NCBI RefSeq assembly: GCF_900113675.1
Contig: NZ_FOQE01000013.1
Location: 1-53,219 of the forward strand
Direction: 5' to 3'
Length of the DNA stretch: 53,219 bases
Origin: Pisciglobus halotolerans
GTDB taxonomy: Bacteria > Bacillota > Bacilli > Lactobacillales > Carnobacteriaceae
Below the pieces are notes generated by a model, which saw nothing but the letters and a program-made list of their open reading frames with translations, did no database searches and was not told where the DNA came from. The stretch's first letter is position 1. Every line of letters begins with the position of its first letter. Below are positions 41,957-53,219 of this stretch, piece after piece. The position numbers were made by a program, and so were the translations under genes.

Positions 41957-42140
41957 TACTTACTTTCAATCGGAAACGCTCATTTTGCAAAGAATGATGA
42001 GAAATTTATCTTTGTTTCTTCAAGCTTTTCTTGATCAGAAACGATATGAGAGCGTTCATGAGCTCTTGTGCCTGATTTGTCTCATTCTTGTTAAGAACCT
42101 CACTCTATAGAACGTTCTTAATGGGTGACAAGTAAATAAA

Positions 42141-42277
42141 GGTTCTTCCTCTTTTAACGTTGGTAAAGAAATTTCCTACAGTCGATGGGCTACTGAAATT
42201 TCTAGAAATAGGATTCTAATGAGTTTAGCATTAAAAAAATTGATTTTTTACAGACCAACGTTAAATATTGTAGAACC
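42141..42277 (-). mobile_element. Terminator-associated MITE, copy 3 (137 bp, internally deleted)
   Basis: Both ends are intact and flanked by the perfect 8-bp duplication TAAATAAA (42133-42140 and 42278-42285). The central hairpin, about 145 bp in copies 1 and 2, is missing: GATGGGCTACTG joins directly to AAATTTCTAGAAATAGG. It lies immediately against the murA terminator stem, in the same relative orientation as copies 1 and 2. The remaining gap 41957-42132 shows nothing recognisable. Confidence 0.9.
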
Positions 42278-42285
42278 TAAATAAA

Positions 42286-42321
42286 CACAGCTAGCGGCTG
42301 TTCAAAAAGCCACTAGCTGTG
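42286..42321 (-). terminator. Terminator of murA
   Basis: 13-bp stem with one mismatch (CACAGCTAGCGGC 42286-42298, GCCACTAGCTGTG 42309-42321). On the minus strand it is followed by TTTATTTA, which is exactly the MITE copy 3 target duplication. Confidence 0.85.
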
Positions 42322-42343
42322 CGTTGTTACCTTTGCTTATCTA

Positions 42344-43654
42344 TTAAGCAAACAATTGTTTCAATTCTTCTTCTTGCATTTCTTTTTCTGCGCTCTCATC
42401 GACACGCTCGATAGCAGCACCGATTTGTTGCAATTTTTTGTGGAATTGGTAGTATCCGCGGTCTAAGTGTTTTAAGTTCGTCACGCGTGTATACCCTTCA
42501 GCAACCAAACCAGCTAAGATCAAAGCTGCTGCAGCTCTTAAATCAGAAGATGTTACTTCTGCACCTTGCAAATGAGGAGAATTCTTGATCACAACTGTCT
42601 CTCCATCTAGTTCAAATGAAGCGCCCATCCGACGCAATTCTTCCATATGCATAAAGCGATTTTCAAAAACAGTTTCCTTCATAACGCTAGTGCCATTGGC
42701 TTGCGTTTGAGCAATCGTCATTTGCGCTTGCATGTCTGTTGGAAAACCTGGATGCGGCATTGTTTTAACATCCGTTGCTTTAAGTATTTTTGGACCGATC
42801 ACACGCATACCATTTGCTTTTACTTTAAATTGTACACCCATTTCTTTCAACTTTGAAATCAATGGTTTATTATGATCCGGTACGGCATCTTCAATAAAAA
42901 CATCCCCTTGTGTAATAGCTGAGGCTACCATGAAGGTACCAGCTTCGATACGGTCTGGGATGATGCTATGTTCAACCGCTTTTAATGCTTTTACGCCTTC
43001 AATACGAATACTTTCTGTTCCTGCGCCTACTACTTTTGCCCCCATTTGGTTAAGGAATATAGCCAAATCAACAATTTCTGGTTCACGTGCTACGTTTTCG
43101 ATCAACGTTGTTCCTTCTGCCAATGTAGCGGCCATCATAATGTTTTGCGTTGCGCCCACACTAGGAAAGTCTAAGTAGATATGTGCACCTTTTAATCCAT
43201 CTGTAGTAGCTTCAATATAGCCATTTTCCATTTGGATTTTTGCACCCATGGCTTCAAAGCCTTTCAAATGCAAATCAATTGGACGTGAGCCGATCGCGCA
43301 ACCTCCAGGCATCGCAACTTTTGCGCGTCCGAGTCTTGCCAAAAGCGGACCCATCACAACGATTGATGCACGCATTTTATTCATGTATTCAAGCGGTGCT
43401 TCAAAATTTAATTCTCCTGATGCATCCGCCATAATTTCTTTTTTGTCTTGATCAAACTCAATTGCTACATTTAAAGCTTTCAACACTTCGTTCAAAGTAA
43501 AAATATCTGACAGTACTGGTATATTCGTTAATTTATTTTTGCCTTCTTCTGCTAAAATAGTTGCAGCTAAAATGGGCAACACAGCATTCTTCGCACCTTC
43601 AACCCTAACTGATCCTTCGAGACGATTCCCGCCACGAACAATTATCTTTTCCAT
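42344..43654 (-). CDS. murA: UDP-GlcNAc 1-carboxyvinyltransferase MurA
   Basis: 436 aa from the ATG at 43654 (RBS TTCGGAGGGATA); an open extension of 20 codons lacks an RBS. It is the first committed enzyme of peptidoglycan synthesis and the target of fosfomycin. The N-terminal [20 protein letters not shown] and the loop with catalytic Cys in [17 protein letters not shown] (about residue 117) are intact, so it should be fosfomycin-sensitive. [15 protein letters not shown] and [13 protein letters not shown] close the fold. Low-GC Gram-positives usually carry two murA genes; only this one is in the window. Confidence 0.96.
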   Translation of the reverse strand: MEKIIVRGGNRLEGSVRVEGAKNAVLPILAATILAEEGKNKLTNIPVLSDIFTLNEVLKALNVAIEFDQDKKEIMADASGELNFEAPLEYMNKMRASIVVMGPLLARLGRAKVAMPGGCAIGSRPIDLHLKGFEAMGAKIQMENGYIEATTDGLKGAHIYLDFPSVGATQNIMMAATLAEGTTLIENVAREPEIVDLAIFLNQMGAKVVGAGTESIRIEGVKALKAVEHSIIPDRIEAGTFMVASAITQGDVFIEDAVPDHNKPLISKLKEMGVQFKVKANGMRVIGPKILKATDVKTMPHPGFPTDMQAQMTIAQTQANGTSVMKETVFENRFMHMEELRRMGASFELDGETVVIKNSPHLQGAEVTSSDLRAAAALILAGLVAEGYTRVTNLKHLDRGYYQFHKKLQQIGAAIERVDESAEKEMQEEELKQLFA

Positions 43655-43722
43655 TTTAGTATCCCTCCGAAAATTCAAGTTGCCCATCCTGTTATCAGTT
43701 TTAATGACCAGCAACCTATGGA

Positions 43723-43731
43723 ATTATATCA
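43723..43731 (-). promoter_or_regulatory. Extended -10 promoter of murA
   Basis: TGATATAAT on the minus strand, with TATAAT at 43723-43728, the same extended -10 as before mbl. A TTAAAC about 15 bp upstream may be a poorly spaced -35. Confidence 0.5.
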
Positions 43732-43795
43732 CACAAAACAAATGTTTAACAGGTTTAAGGTCGTTTTGTATGAAAAGAATCACATCATGCTTAAA

Positions 43796-44026
43796 TCAGA
43801 AAAGGAAGACTAAGTTTTGTGAAGTTAAGATAAATTCAATAAAAAATGAGCTTACAGTATAACCAATCGCAATAGATATCAGCAAATACAAGACGCGTGC
43901 TTGCCGTACATGTTGTTTACGGATCAAGTTTTCTATCCTGACAGCCTGTAATGACCAAAAAGTCAATAAAATAAAAAAGATATGCGAGGCAATACTGACA
44001 AGAGATTGAATACCAATAAAGTTCAT
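43796..44026 (-). CDS. DUF1146 small membrane protein (YwzB-like)
   Basis: 76 aa from the ATG at 44026 (RBS AAAGGAAG); a longer open frame to 44131 has no RBS and would exceed the family size. Two membrane helices (about 5-27 and 46-68) flank a basic loop (RKQHVRQARV). The DUF1146 family sits between the ATP synthase operon and murA in Bacillus as well, so the position supports the call. Function unknown. Confidence 0.85.
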   Translation of the reverse strand: MNFIGIQSLVSIASHIFFILLTFWSLQAVRIENLIRKQHVRQARVLYLLISIAIGYTVSSFFIEFILTSQNLVFLF

Positions 44027-44275
44027 GGTTAACTTCCTTTCCTTACAATAGAATAGTAACACATTTGAAATGTATTTTATATCAATTAAAACCATGATAA
44101 CGCTATACTTTGTTTTTTTTACCTTTTCCACATGGATTTCTCATGATAGACCTCTTTAAAAATAAAAGAACAACATTTGATATAGAAACGTTGATTTTTT
44201 TATTACTCATTTTTCGCCTCGTCCTAATTTGCGATACGATATTGTTCGTGAAGAAAAACGTTTTAAAATACAAAA

Positions 44276-44525
44276 GGTTCTACAATATTTAATGTTGCTC
44301 AGTAAAAAATATTTCTATAAATTTCAGGAGGCGTATAAGGCTGCTGATAGCCATGAAAAAAGATGCGATGTGAATGATCTTAGTGTGAGACTTTAGCCGT
44401 TACACTAAGTTTGAAGATCGCAAGCCTTGCGACGCGGTTTTGGCTCAAGATGTTTCCATGACTTTCCATCAGTAACCCCTTCAGCTGAAAGAAATTTCTT
44501 TACCAACGTTAAGAGATGAAAAAAC
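44276..44525 (+). mobile_element. Terminator-associated MITE, copy 4 (250 bp)
   Basis: Same element with a 30-bp gap near the left end and a decayed right end (GATGAAAAAAC for GAGGAAGAACC). The 8-bp duplication ATACAAAA is perfect (44268-44275 and 44526-44533). It lies against the T-tract of the atp operon terminator, but in the opposite relative orientation to copies 1-3. Between 44027 and 44267 no gene or repeat is visible. Confidence 0.85.
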
Positions 44526-44536
44526 ATACAAAAAAA

Positions 44537-44566
44537 GAAAGTAGAGGATACAATCCTGATACTTTC
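44537..44566 (-). terminator. Terminator of the atp operon
   Basis: Minus strand hairpin with arms GAAAGTA/TACTTTC and inner arms AGGAT/ATCCT, followed by TTTTTTTG. The T-tract overlaps the MITE copy 4 target duplication. Confidence 0.8.
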
Positions 44567-44585
44567 ATTCTTTGTAACGTTCATT

Positions 44586-45005
44586 TTATTTTTTATGCTT
44601 CGAAACAGAAATCCGGTTGATGGCTTTGTGGAGAGAGATTTCAGCAAGCCGCGCATCTTTGTTTTGCTTCTGTGCATCCAAACGTTTGATCTCTTCTTCT
44701 GCGCGGTGTTTTTCTTCAAACGCGCGTTCCAGATCAATGTCGCGTGCTCTTTCAGCACTATCTGCAACGATACTGCAAACATTATTGCGGACTTCTAGTA
44801 TCCCACCATTTACCGCTATCCAATCTTCTGCATCAATCGATACACGTGTCACGCGAACAGCATTGATTGTGAGCGGCACAATGATTGGGCTATGATTAGG
44901 CAAAATCCCTATATCTCCATCTACAGCCCGGGCAACCACTCTTGAAGCCCGATGATCATAAACGATCCCGGCCGGCGTGACAATATTAACTTTAAATTCT
45001 GCCAT
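44586..45005 (-). CDS. atpC: F1F0 ATP synthase epsilon subunit
   Basis: 139 aa from the ATG at 45005 with RBS GGGAGGTAAGAGAA; the six-codon upstream extension would include this RBS. N-terminal beta-sandwich (FKVNIVTPAGIVYDHRASRVV, GDIGILPNHSPIIVPL) and C-terminal helical hairpin (RARDIDLERAFEEKHRAEEEIKR). Epsilon transmits rotation and inhibits ATP hydrolysis. A 183-nt spacer, unusually long for this operon, separates it from atpD. Confidence 0.96.
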   Translation of the reverse strand: MAEFKVNIVTPAGIVYDHRASRVVARAVDGDIGILPNHSPIIVPLTINAVRVTRVSIDAEDWIAVNGGILEVRNNVCSIVADSAERARDIDLERAFEEKHRAEEEIKRLDAQKQNKDARLAEISLHKAINRISVSKHKK

Positions 45006-45168
45006 TTCTCTTACCTCCCGCAAGAATATCCAATTGAAGTTGTTGTCTTTGCTTCATACGTTCTTCAGAATAGTAGAGTAAACCTCGTAAACGCTTTGTA
45101 AAAGCTTCTGCTGGTTGATGCTTTTTCTCGCAACATTCAGCTTACAGTAAGTACAAATACGCGTTCAT
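44992..45168 (-). pseudogene. Possible small reading frame with internal stop between atpD and atpC
   Basis: From ATG 45168 the frame reads MNAYLYLL, TAA at 45144-45142, then continues open for 49 codons (AECCEKKHQPAEAFTKRL..LLYYSEERMKQRQQLQLD..) to TAA at 44994-44992, overlapping the atpC start by 14 nt as coupled genes do. The charged, amphipathic composition looks protein-like. I do not recognise it. It may be a decayed small gene of the operon, or chance. Confidence 0.3.
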
Positions 45169-45188
45169 CGAAGCTTCTCTTCTATTAA

Positions 45189-46655
<1,467 letters not shown>

Positions 46656-46660
46656 CTAAC

Positions 46661-47578
46661 CTATTTTAATCCTTGTGATCCACCAATGATCTCTGTGATC
46701 TCTTCTGTAATGGCAGCTTGACGGGCACGGTTATACGCAACGGACAGATCATCGACTAGGTTTTGTGCGTTGTCTGTCGCTCCCTTCATGGCTGTCATTC
46801 GAGCTGCGTGTTCTGCAGCTTTTGCATCCAGAATAGCTCCATAAATCAGACTTTCCGCATATTGCGGCAGTAAAATATCCAATATTTCCTCTTTTGACGG
46901 TTCATAGATATAGTCCTGTTCATATTCGATCGACTCAGAAGGATCTAAATCAGTTATCGGCAGCATTTTGTCTGCTCGATATTCAAATGTGATCGTGTTG
47001 ATATGATGATTGTAGCAAACGTACAATTCATCAAACACACCATTTTTAAACATTTCGACTAGCGTTTTTGCAATTGCACGGATCTCATCAAAAGAGGGCT
47101 GATCACTAAGATGTTCCAGCTCATAAACGACATTCATTCCACGATTCTTAAAAAAATCAGCTGCCGTACTCCCAATTGCCATGAAAACATATTCATCTGG
47201 TGATTGATGGTCTCTGGAGATCATATCAATCGTTTGTTTGATAACTGAACTATTGTATGATCCGGCTAATCCTGTATCTGAGCTAATGATCAGATACCCA
47301 GTTTTATTGACCGGGCGTTCAACTAACATATCATGAAAATCAATCATGGAAGGTGAATTCGTCCCGATCATGTTCCCTTCTTCGATCATCGTTAATTGGG
47401 TTTGGGCTAAGTGAGTAACGATTTCTCTGATCTTATTGGCGTAGATCTGAAAGCTTCTTGAAGCTTCTTCAGATTTTCCTAGCTTAGCAGCAGAAACCAT
47501 TTGCATCGCTTTTGTAATATGACTGGTTTTTTTAGTGGATTGAATCCTCTTATTGATTTCTTGTAAGGATTCCGCCAT
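46661..47578 (-). CDS. atpG: F1F0 ATP synthase gamma subunit
   Basis: 305 aa central-stalk subunit. N-terminal SLQEINKRIQSTKKTSHITKAMQMVSAAKL coiled coil (first 20 or so residues are the classic signature), middle Rossmann-like domain (ISSDTGLAGSYNSSV), C-terminal MTAMKGATDNAQNLVDDL and NRARQAAITEEITEIIGG. A little longer than in many Bacilli because of the YEQDYIYEPSKEE region. 29 nt behind atpA. Confidence 0.96.
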   Translation of the reverse strand: MAESLQEINKRIQSTKKTSHITKAMQMVSAAKLGKSEEASRSFQIYANKIREIVTHLAQTQLTMIEEGNMIGTNSPSMIDFHDMLVERPVNKTGYLIISSDTGLAGSYNSSVIKQTIDMISRDHQSPDEYVFMAIGSTAADFFKNRGMNVVYELEHLSDQPSFDEIRAIAKTLVEMFKNGVFDELYVCYNHHINTITFEYRADKMLPITDLDPSESIEYEQDYIYEPSKEEILDILLPQYAESLIYGAILDAKAAEHAARMTAMKGATDNAQNLVDDLSVAYNRARQAAITEEITEIIGGSQGLK

Positions 47579-47607
47579 ATGTTATCCCCACTTTCATCAT
47601 TTTCTTT

Positions 47608-49152
<1,545 letters not shown>

Positions 49153-49172
49153 TCATTAACTCATTTCTTTTG

Positions 49173-49718
49173 CTACAAGAAAACAATCTTTTTCTTGATA
49201 TTTTCCAGATTTGAACGGATGCTTCCATCGTAAACTTGATCTCCTGTCTCGATGATGACGCCTCCTATAATATCTGGATCGATTGTTTCTTGAAAAATAA
49301 CTCTTTTTGCATGGATCTTTTCAGCAAACACTTCTTCAAGTTGTTCTTTTTGCTTATCGCTCAAAGGAACAACAGTCGTAACCTTTGCCACGATCGTTTG
49401 ATTGTGTTGATCATATAATTTTTCAAATTCATCGATGATACTGTCTAAGTCACCCATCAGACGTAACTGGTAGACCTCTTGGATCAACTCTTTGGTTAAG
49501 TTTGAAAAGCCGTCTGTTACATCTTGAAGTACCTTTCCTTTGTCTTCTTTTTCGATTGCTCTATTATTGAAAAAAGCCGGCAAATCAGGCGTGTTTTGTA
49601 AAATCTGACGAACATCCATCAGTTCATCGAAGGAAACAGCCAGCTGGTCCTTTTCAAGTGAACTTTGAAAGAAAACTTTTGCGATTTGTGCATCGTTCAT
49701 CGTTCTATTTAAGTTCAT
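49173..49718 (-). CDS. atpH: F1F0 ATP synthase delta subunit
   Basis: 181 aa from the ATG at 49718 (RBS TTGGGGGATT), overlapping the end of atpF by 14 nt. Peripheral-stalk subunit binding the top of F1. The N-terminal helical domain carries MDVRQILQNTPDLPAFFNN; the C-terminal part has DPDIIGGVIIETGDQVYDGSIRS, the family's best-conserved stretch. Confidence 0.95.
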   Translation of the reverse strand: MNLNRTMNDAQIAKVFFQSSLEKDQLAVSFDELMDVRQILQNTPDLPAFFNNRAIEKEDKGKVLQDVTDGFSNLTKELIQEVYQLRLMGDLDSIIDEFEKLYDQHNQTIVAKVTTVVPLSDKQKEQLEEVFAEKIHAKRVIFQETIDPDIIGGVIIETGDQVYDGSIRSNLENIKKKIVFL

Positions 49719-50223
49719 TTGAATCCCCCAACCTTTCGATAAAATCATCGATCAACTGAGCATGTCCTTTATCTGTAAGTTCTTTTTTGATCAATTGTTC
49801 TGCCAATTGAACAGAAAGCAAACTAATTTCGTTTTTTGCGTTTGCCAATGTTTTTTGTCTTTCGACTTCTATTTCATCTTTTGCCTGTTCTTTCATTCTT
49901 GCTACTTCGGCTCTAGATTCCGTCATCATCTCTTTTTCGATTTTCAAACTGGCTTGTCTCGCCTGATCAATGATTTGAGATGATTCATTTTTTGCTTCTT
50001 TTAACCTGCTTTGTTGTTCAGCCACCAACGCATTGGCATTCTTTTTTGCTTCTTCAGCATTGTCGATATCCGAAGCGACACGATTTGCGCGTTCCTGCAT
50101 GACTGCCGTCAGAGGCTGCCAAGCAAATTTCTTTAACAAGAGTAATAAAATCAAAAAAGAAATTAAAACAAATAACGTATCACCTGCCGAGGATACAGCC
50201 CCTAACAACATTAGATTCATCAT
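49705..50223 (-). CDS. atpF: F1F0 ATP synthase subunit b
   Basis: 172 aa from the ATG at 50223, 7 nt behind GGGGG; a second ATG follows directly. One N-terminal membrane helix (LFVLISFLILLLLLKKFAW, about 14-33), then LTAVMQERANRVASDID and a long charged helix that forms the dimeric peripheral stalk. Confidence 0.95.
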   Translation of the reverse strand: MMNLMLLGAVSSAGDTLFVLISFLILLLLLKKFAWQPLTAVMQERANRVASDIDNAEEAKKNANALVAEQQSRLKEAKNESSQIIDQARQASLKIEKEMMTESRAEVARMKEQAKDEIEVERQKTLANAKNEISLLSVQLAEQLIKKELTDKGHAQLIDDFIERLGDSNELK

Positions 50224-50309
50224 ACAGCATCCCCCTTCCATTCCAATCTATCTAATTACTGTGATTTGAATCCTCTATCTTGCTAAAATGAAACAGTCTT
50301 CACAGTATT

Positions 50310-50522
50310 TTACTGGAATACAAGGATAAATGCGATAACGACTGCCATGATAGGAATAGCTTCAATCAATCCGACACCGATGTACATCATTGTTTGCAAA
50401 TCGCCTTTCATTTCTGGTTGGCGTGCGACAGATTCGATTGTTTTAGAAATAACTCGACTTGATCCCAATGCTGCTCCGATTGCTGCGCCAGCTACTGCAA
50501 TTGCTGCTCCGATTAATCCCAT
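50310..50522 (-). CDS. atpE: F1F0 ATP synthase subunit c
   Basis: 70 aa proteolipid of the rotor ring with two membrane helices and polar loop RQPEMKGDL. The proton-carrying Glu is in [11 protein letters not shown] (about residue 54). The sequence lacks the Na+-binding Gln/Ser-Thr pattern, so it is a proton enzyme by inference. RBS TAGGAGGAAT is strong, as expected for high expression. Confidence 0.96.
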   Translation of the reverse strand: MGLIGAAIAVAGAAIGAALGSSRVISKTIESVARQPEMKGDLQTMMYIGVGLIEAIPIMAVVIAFILVFQ

Positions 50523-50629
50523 TATAAATTCCTCCTAAATAAATATCACTTGATTTAATTTTTTTCGTCTGATCTTTTGCTAAAGACCATCCGCTGAATA
50601 AACTGCTATCTGATGGGCAAAAGTTTGCT

Positions 50630-51397
<768 letters not shown>

Positions 51398-51577
51398 TCA
51401 CCTTCTTTCTCTTCAACATTAAATGTAGCGTTTTTACTACGGCGGGTCAAATAAAAGCACTGCAAAGGAAGGACACAAAATTTTTCCTTTTCTCTTATAT
51501 AACCTAGCAGATGATATTCTACCACCACTAAATCAAAAATACAAAGAAAAGTGAAAGAATTCATTAATATATTTCCC

Positions 51578-51586
51578 AGTATAACA
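51578..51586 (-). promoter_or_regulatory. Possible extended -10 promoter of the atp operon
   Basis: TGTTATACT on the minus strand (TATACT at 51578-51583), about 190 nt before atpB. No good -35. Between it and atpB I see no gene. Confidence 0.35.
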
Positions 51587-51769
51587 GCAATTTCAAGCAA
51601 CTATGTACTTGCTTTTTTCATGAATTAACGAATAAATGCACGAACAGCTGTACAGATAAACGCTTATTTTTTTATGTGTCCTTATGTGCCCTAATGTATG
51701 CTCTTTGATAAGTTGTGCACGCCATTATTTTTTGATAGGCGTATGGCGTATTGTAGGAGTTAAATCTGT

Positions 51770-52059
51770 TTTTGCTGTGACTCTTGCAGGCTTTCTCCGT
51801 ATCCTTTCTTTTTAGTTAAGTTGCGCGAGGCAGAGTCTCGGGTAAAATTCAAAAGATGCTCCCATGCGCGGGATGCTCTGTGTCGCACTTTTTCATTTTC
51901 CCATCGTCTCTATCGGCCTCGCTCCACATCCTATTTTTAGTTGAACTGCAAAAGCCAGAGTCTTTGCAAAAAAGATAAGTTGTTTTGATGCGCGCTCCGC
52001 TGCTCTCTTCACCAACTTCCTGTTTTTGCTGTGACTCTTGCAGGCTTTCTCCGTATCCT
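51770..52059 (-). repeat. Composite hairpin repeat behind the upp terminator
   Basis: Three modules in a row: the right half of a nested hairpin (51770-51806), a GCGAGG..GCCTCGC module (about 51820-51931, outer arms GCGAGGC/GCCTCGC perfect) and a full nested hairpin (51940-52059). The last ends 2 nt from the upp terminator, so on the minus strand the repeat follows upp directly. The stretch 51601-51769 to its left is AT-rich without features. Confidence 0.78.
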
Positions 52060-52063
52060 CAAA

Positions 52064-52096
52064 AAAAGGAGTTGAGATTTTGTCTCAGCTCCTTTT
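52064..52096 (-). terminator. Terminator of upp
   Basis: AAAAGGAG (52064-52071) pairs with CTCCTTTT (52089-52096), with inner GAGA/TCTC pairing. The A-run at 52061-52067 is a T-tract on the minus strand. Confidence 0.8.
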
Positions 52097-52144
52097 ATAG
52101 TCGTCTATCATTTATGTTGTATGATCATTTTTTTGAATAAATGA

Positions 52145-52774
52145 TTATAGTGTTCCGAATAGGCGATCGCCTGCATCGCCTAGTCCTGGTAAGATGTATC
52201 CATTACTATCAAGTCTTTCGTCTAAAGAAGCGGTAAAGATATCAACATCTGGGTGTGCTTCCTCTAAGGCTTTAACGCCTTCTGGGGCTGCAACTAGGCA
52301 GACAAATTTAATGGACGTTGCGCCGCGTTTTTTCAGTGCATCGATTGCAGCGATGGCTGAGCCGCCTGTAGCCAACATCGGATCAACAACGAGCAGCAAA
52401 CGCTCATTGATATCAGAAGGTAATTTTACGAAATATTCTACTGGTTCTAATGTATCATGGTCTCGGTACATACCGACATGTCCTACTTTAGCAGCTGGAA
52501 TCAAATCTAACATACCATCAACCATGCCCAATCCTGCTCTTAAAATTGGAATGATGGCTACTTTCTTCCCAGCAAGTTCTTTTTGAACAGATTGAACTAG
52601 AGGTGTTTCGATCTCAACGTCTTGAAGCGGCATGTCGCGAGACACTTCATATGCCATTAAGCGAGCTATTTCGTTAACAACTTCTCTAAAGACTTTCGTT
52701 CCTGTATTTTTATCTCTGATGATGGTTAACTTGTGTTGGATTAAAGGATGCTCCATCACTTGCAATTTTCCCAT
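52145..52774 (-). CDS. upp: Uracil phosphoribosyltransferase
   Basis: 209 aa, exact family length. It salvages uracil to UMP with PRPP. PRPP loop [17 protein letters not shown] (about 130-146); uracil-binding C-terminus [17 protein letters not shown]. Single gene unit between its promoter and terminator. It also stands next to the atp operon in Bacillus, supporting the synteny. Confidence 0.97.
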   Translation of the reverse strand: MGKLQVMEHPLIQHKLTIIRDKNTGTKVFREVVNEIARLMAYEVSRDMPLQDVEIETPLVQSVQKELAGKKVAIIPILRAGLGMVDGMLDLIPAAKVGHVGMYRDHDTLEPVEYFVKLPSDINERLLLVVDPMLATGGSAIAAIDALKKRGATSIKFVCLVAAPEGVKALEEAHPDVDIFTASLDERLDSNGYILPGLGDAGDRLFGTL

Positions 52775-52816
52775 ATTCTTTCCAGCTCCCTTATCAAATT
52801 TTGTTCAAACAATTAG

Positions 52817-52845
52817 ATTATACTGGATTATGCACTTGTTTTCTA
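52817..52845 (-). promoter_or_regulatory. Promoter of upp
   Basis: Minus strand: weak -35 TAGAAA (52840-52845), 17-bp spacer, consensus -10 TATAAT (52817-52822). No PyrR attenuator is visible in the short leader of about 35 nt. Confidence 0.55.
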
Positions 52846-52927
52846 TCCTTTTTCATGAATCTTTTCGATCTTTTTTGATATGGTTAGTTGTAAAATGAAA
52901 TGCATAAAGAAAAAAATATAAAAAAGC

Positions 52928-52983
52928 CATGTAGATACGGTATACTTTAAAGCGACGAAACCAAAGTAAGGAGTATCTACATG
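52928..52983 (+). promoter_or_regulatory. Inverted repeat covering the transposase start
   Basis: CATGTAGATAC (52928-52938) is repeated inverted as GTATCTACATG (52973-52983), a perfect 11-bp stem whose right arm contains the start codon and touches the RBS GGAG. A -10-like TATACT (52941-52946) lies inside the loop. Transcripts from outside would fold; those starting inside would lack the left arm. Confidence 0.6.
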
Positions 52984-53219
52984 ACTAATAACCATTCTAA
53001 CATAAAACGCAAACAGGCTAAACACTTATCTGATATCCAACGCGGGAGACTCGAAGAAATGGCTAAAGAAGGAAAACTGAGCCAGACAAAAATGGCGTTG
53101 GAACTGGGAGTAGATCAGTCAACCGTCTCCCGCGAATTAAGACGTGGAAAAGTCCGCCAAATGGCTTATGACCGCTCTTATTACGAATGCTATTCGGCAG
53201 AAGCTGGCTCACGTGTTTA
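52981..53219 (+). CDS. IS30-family transposase, N-terminal part
   Basis: 79 codons are visible before the window ends. The N-terminal HTH typical of IS30 transposases is clear: KHLSDIQRGRLEEMAKEGK and SQTKMALELGVDQSTVSREL, followed by basic RRGKVRQ and YDRSYYECYSAEAG. The DDE catalytic domain would lie beyond the end. RBS AAGGAG precedes ATG 52981. Confidence 0.9.
   Translation, partial: MTNNHSNIKRKQAKHLSDIQRGRLEEMAKEGKLSQTKMALELGVDQSTVSRELRRGKVRQMAYDRSYYECYSAEAGSRV

Larger units (their letters stand above)
52880..53219 (+). mobile_element. IS30-family insertion sequence, left part
   Basis: The transposase gene at 52981 is preceded by about 100 bp of AT-rich sequence that should hold the left end. 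I cannot fix the terminal inverted repeat because the right end is outside the window; the element probably begins near 52880. It inserts behind the upp promoter without touching it. Confidence 0.65.

Noticed and set aside
43796-44131. 111-codon version of the DUF1146 gene
   Set aside because: The upstream 35 codons have no RBS at their start; the ATG at 44026 has a good one and gives the family length.

Overview
The window looks like the chromosome of a low-GC Gram-positive coccus of the family Enterococcaceae, most likely Enterococcus or a close relative. This rests on general protein character, strong AGGAGG-type ribosome binding sites, the pcrA-ligA-camS and gatCAB-dgkB pairings, a CamS-type pheromone lipoprotein, a polyglycerol-phosphate LTA synthase, and a murA-mbl-epuA cluster next to a nine-gene-type F-ATPase region without sporulation genes. 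The species cannot be fixed from the window alone. Most genes lie on the minus strand.

Layout from left to right. (1) 1-4.6 kb: gatCAB (tRNA-dependent amidotransferase) and dgkB (lipid kinase). (2) 4.6-5.9 kb: a gene-free stretch holding an exact 52-bp tandem array. (3) 5.9-11.3 kb: pcrA-ligA-camS (DNA repair plus a lipoprotein). (4) 11.8-20.9 kb: a GntR regulator divergent from a class IV aminotransferase, an unusual purK, xpt with a UPF0316 membrane protein, a CBS/CorC membrane protein, a TIM-barrel protein, a GH73 glucosaminidase and a VanY-type peptidase. (5) 21-24.3 kb: an unknown HTH-like protein, an oxidoreductase broken by a stop codon, an aromatic-acid-exporter-like membrane protein, a second 52-bp array and composite hairpin repeats. 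(6) 24.3-34 kb: an ABC transporter with a giant coiled-coil permease, an APC permease, a flavoprotein, ybaK/ebsC, an rRNA methyltransferase and a VanZ-like protein. (7) 34.3-39.3 kb: ltaS and a two-component system. (8) 39.8-45 kb: a short SSB, epuA, mbl, murA and a DUF1146 gene. (9) 44.6-51.4 kb: atpBEFHAGDC. (10) 52.1-53.2 kb: upp and the left part of an IS30-family insertion sequence.

The most interesting content is non-coding. Four copies of one small inverted-repeat element (MITE; 282, 281, 137 and 250 bp) lie between 36.7 and 44.5 kb. Each has a perfect 8-bp target duplication, and each sits in or against the T-tract of a rho-independent terminator (ltaS, epuA, murA, atpC). This looks like a transposable element that homes to intrinsic terminators. 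Second, two arrays of a hairpin-forming 52-bp repeat, at 5.0-5.4 and 23.5-23.75 kb, lie in opposite orientation; the first shows a 104-bp higher-order period. Third, composite nested-hairpin repeats begin within about 0-6 nt of the stop codons of three minus-strand genes and directly behind the terminator of upp. Other points: nonsense codons in the oxidoreductase and in a small reading frame between atpD and atpC, a PurK paralogue with altered active-site loops, a pheromone-like CamS signal peptide, and a stem that covers the IS30 transposase start.
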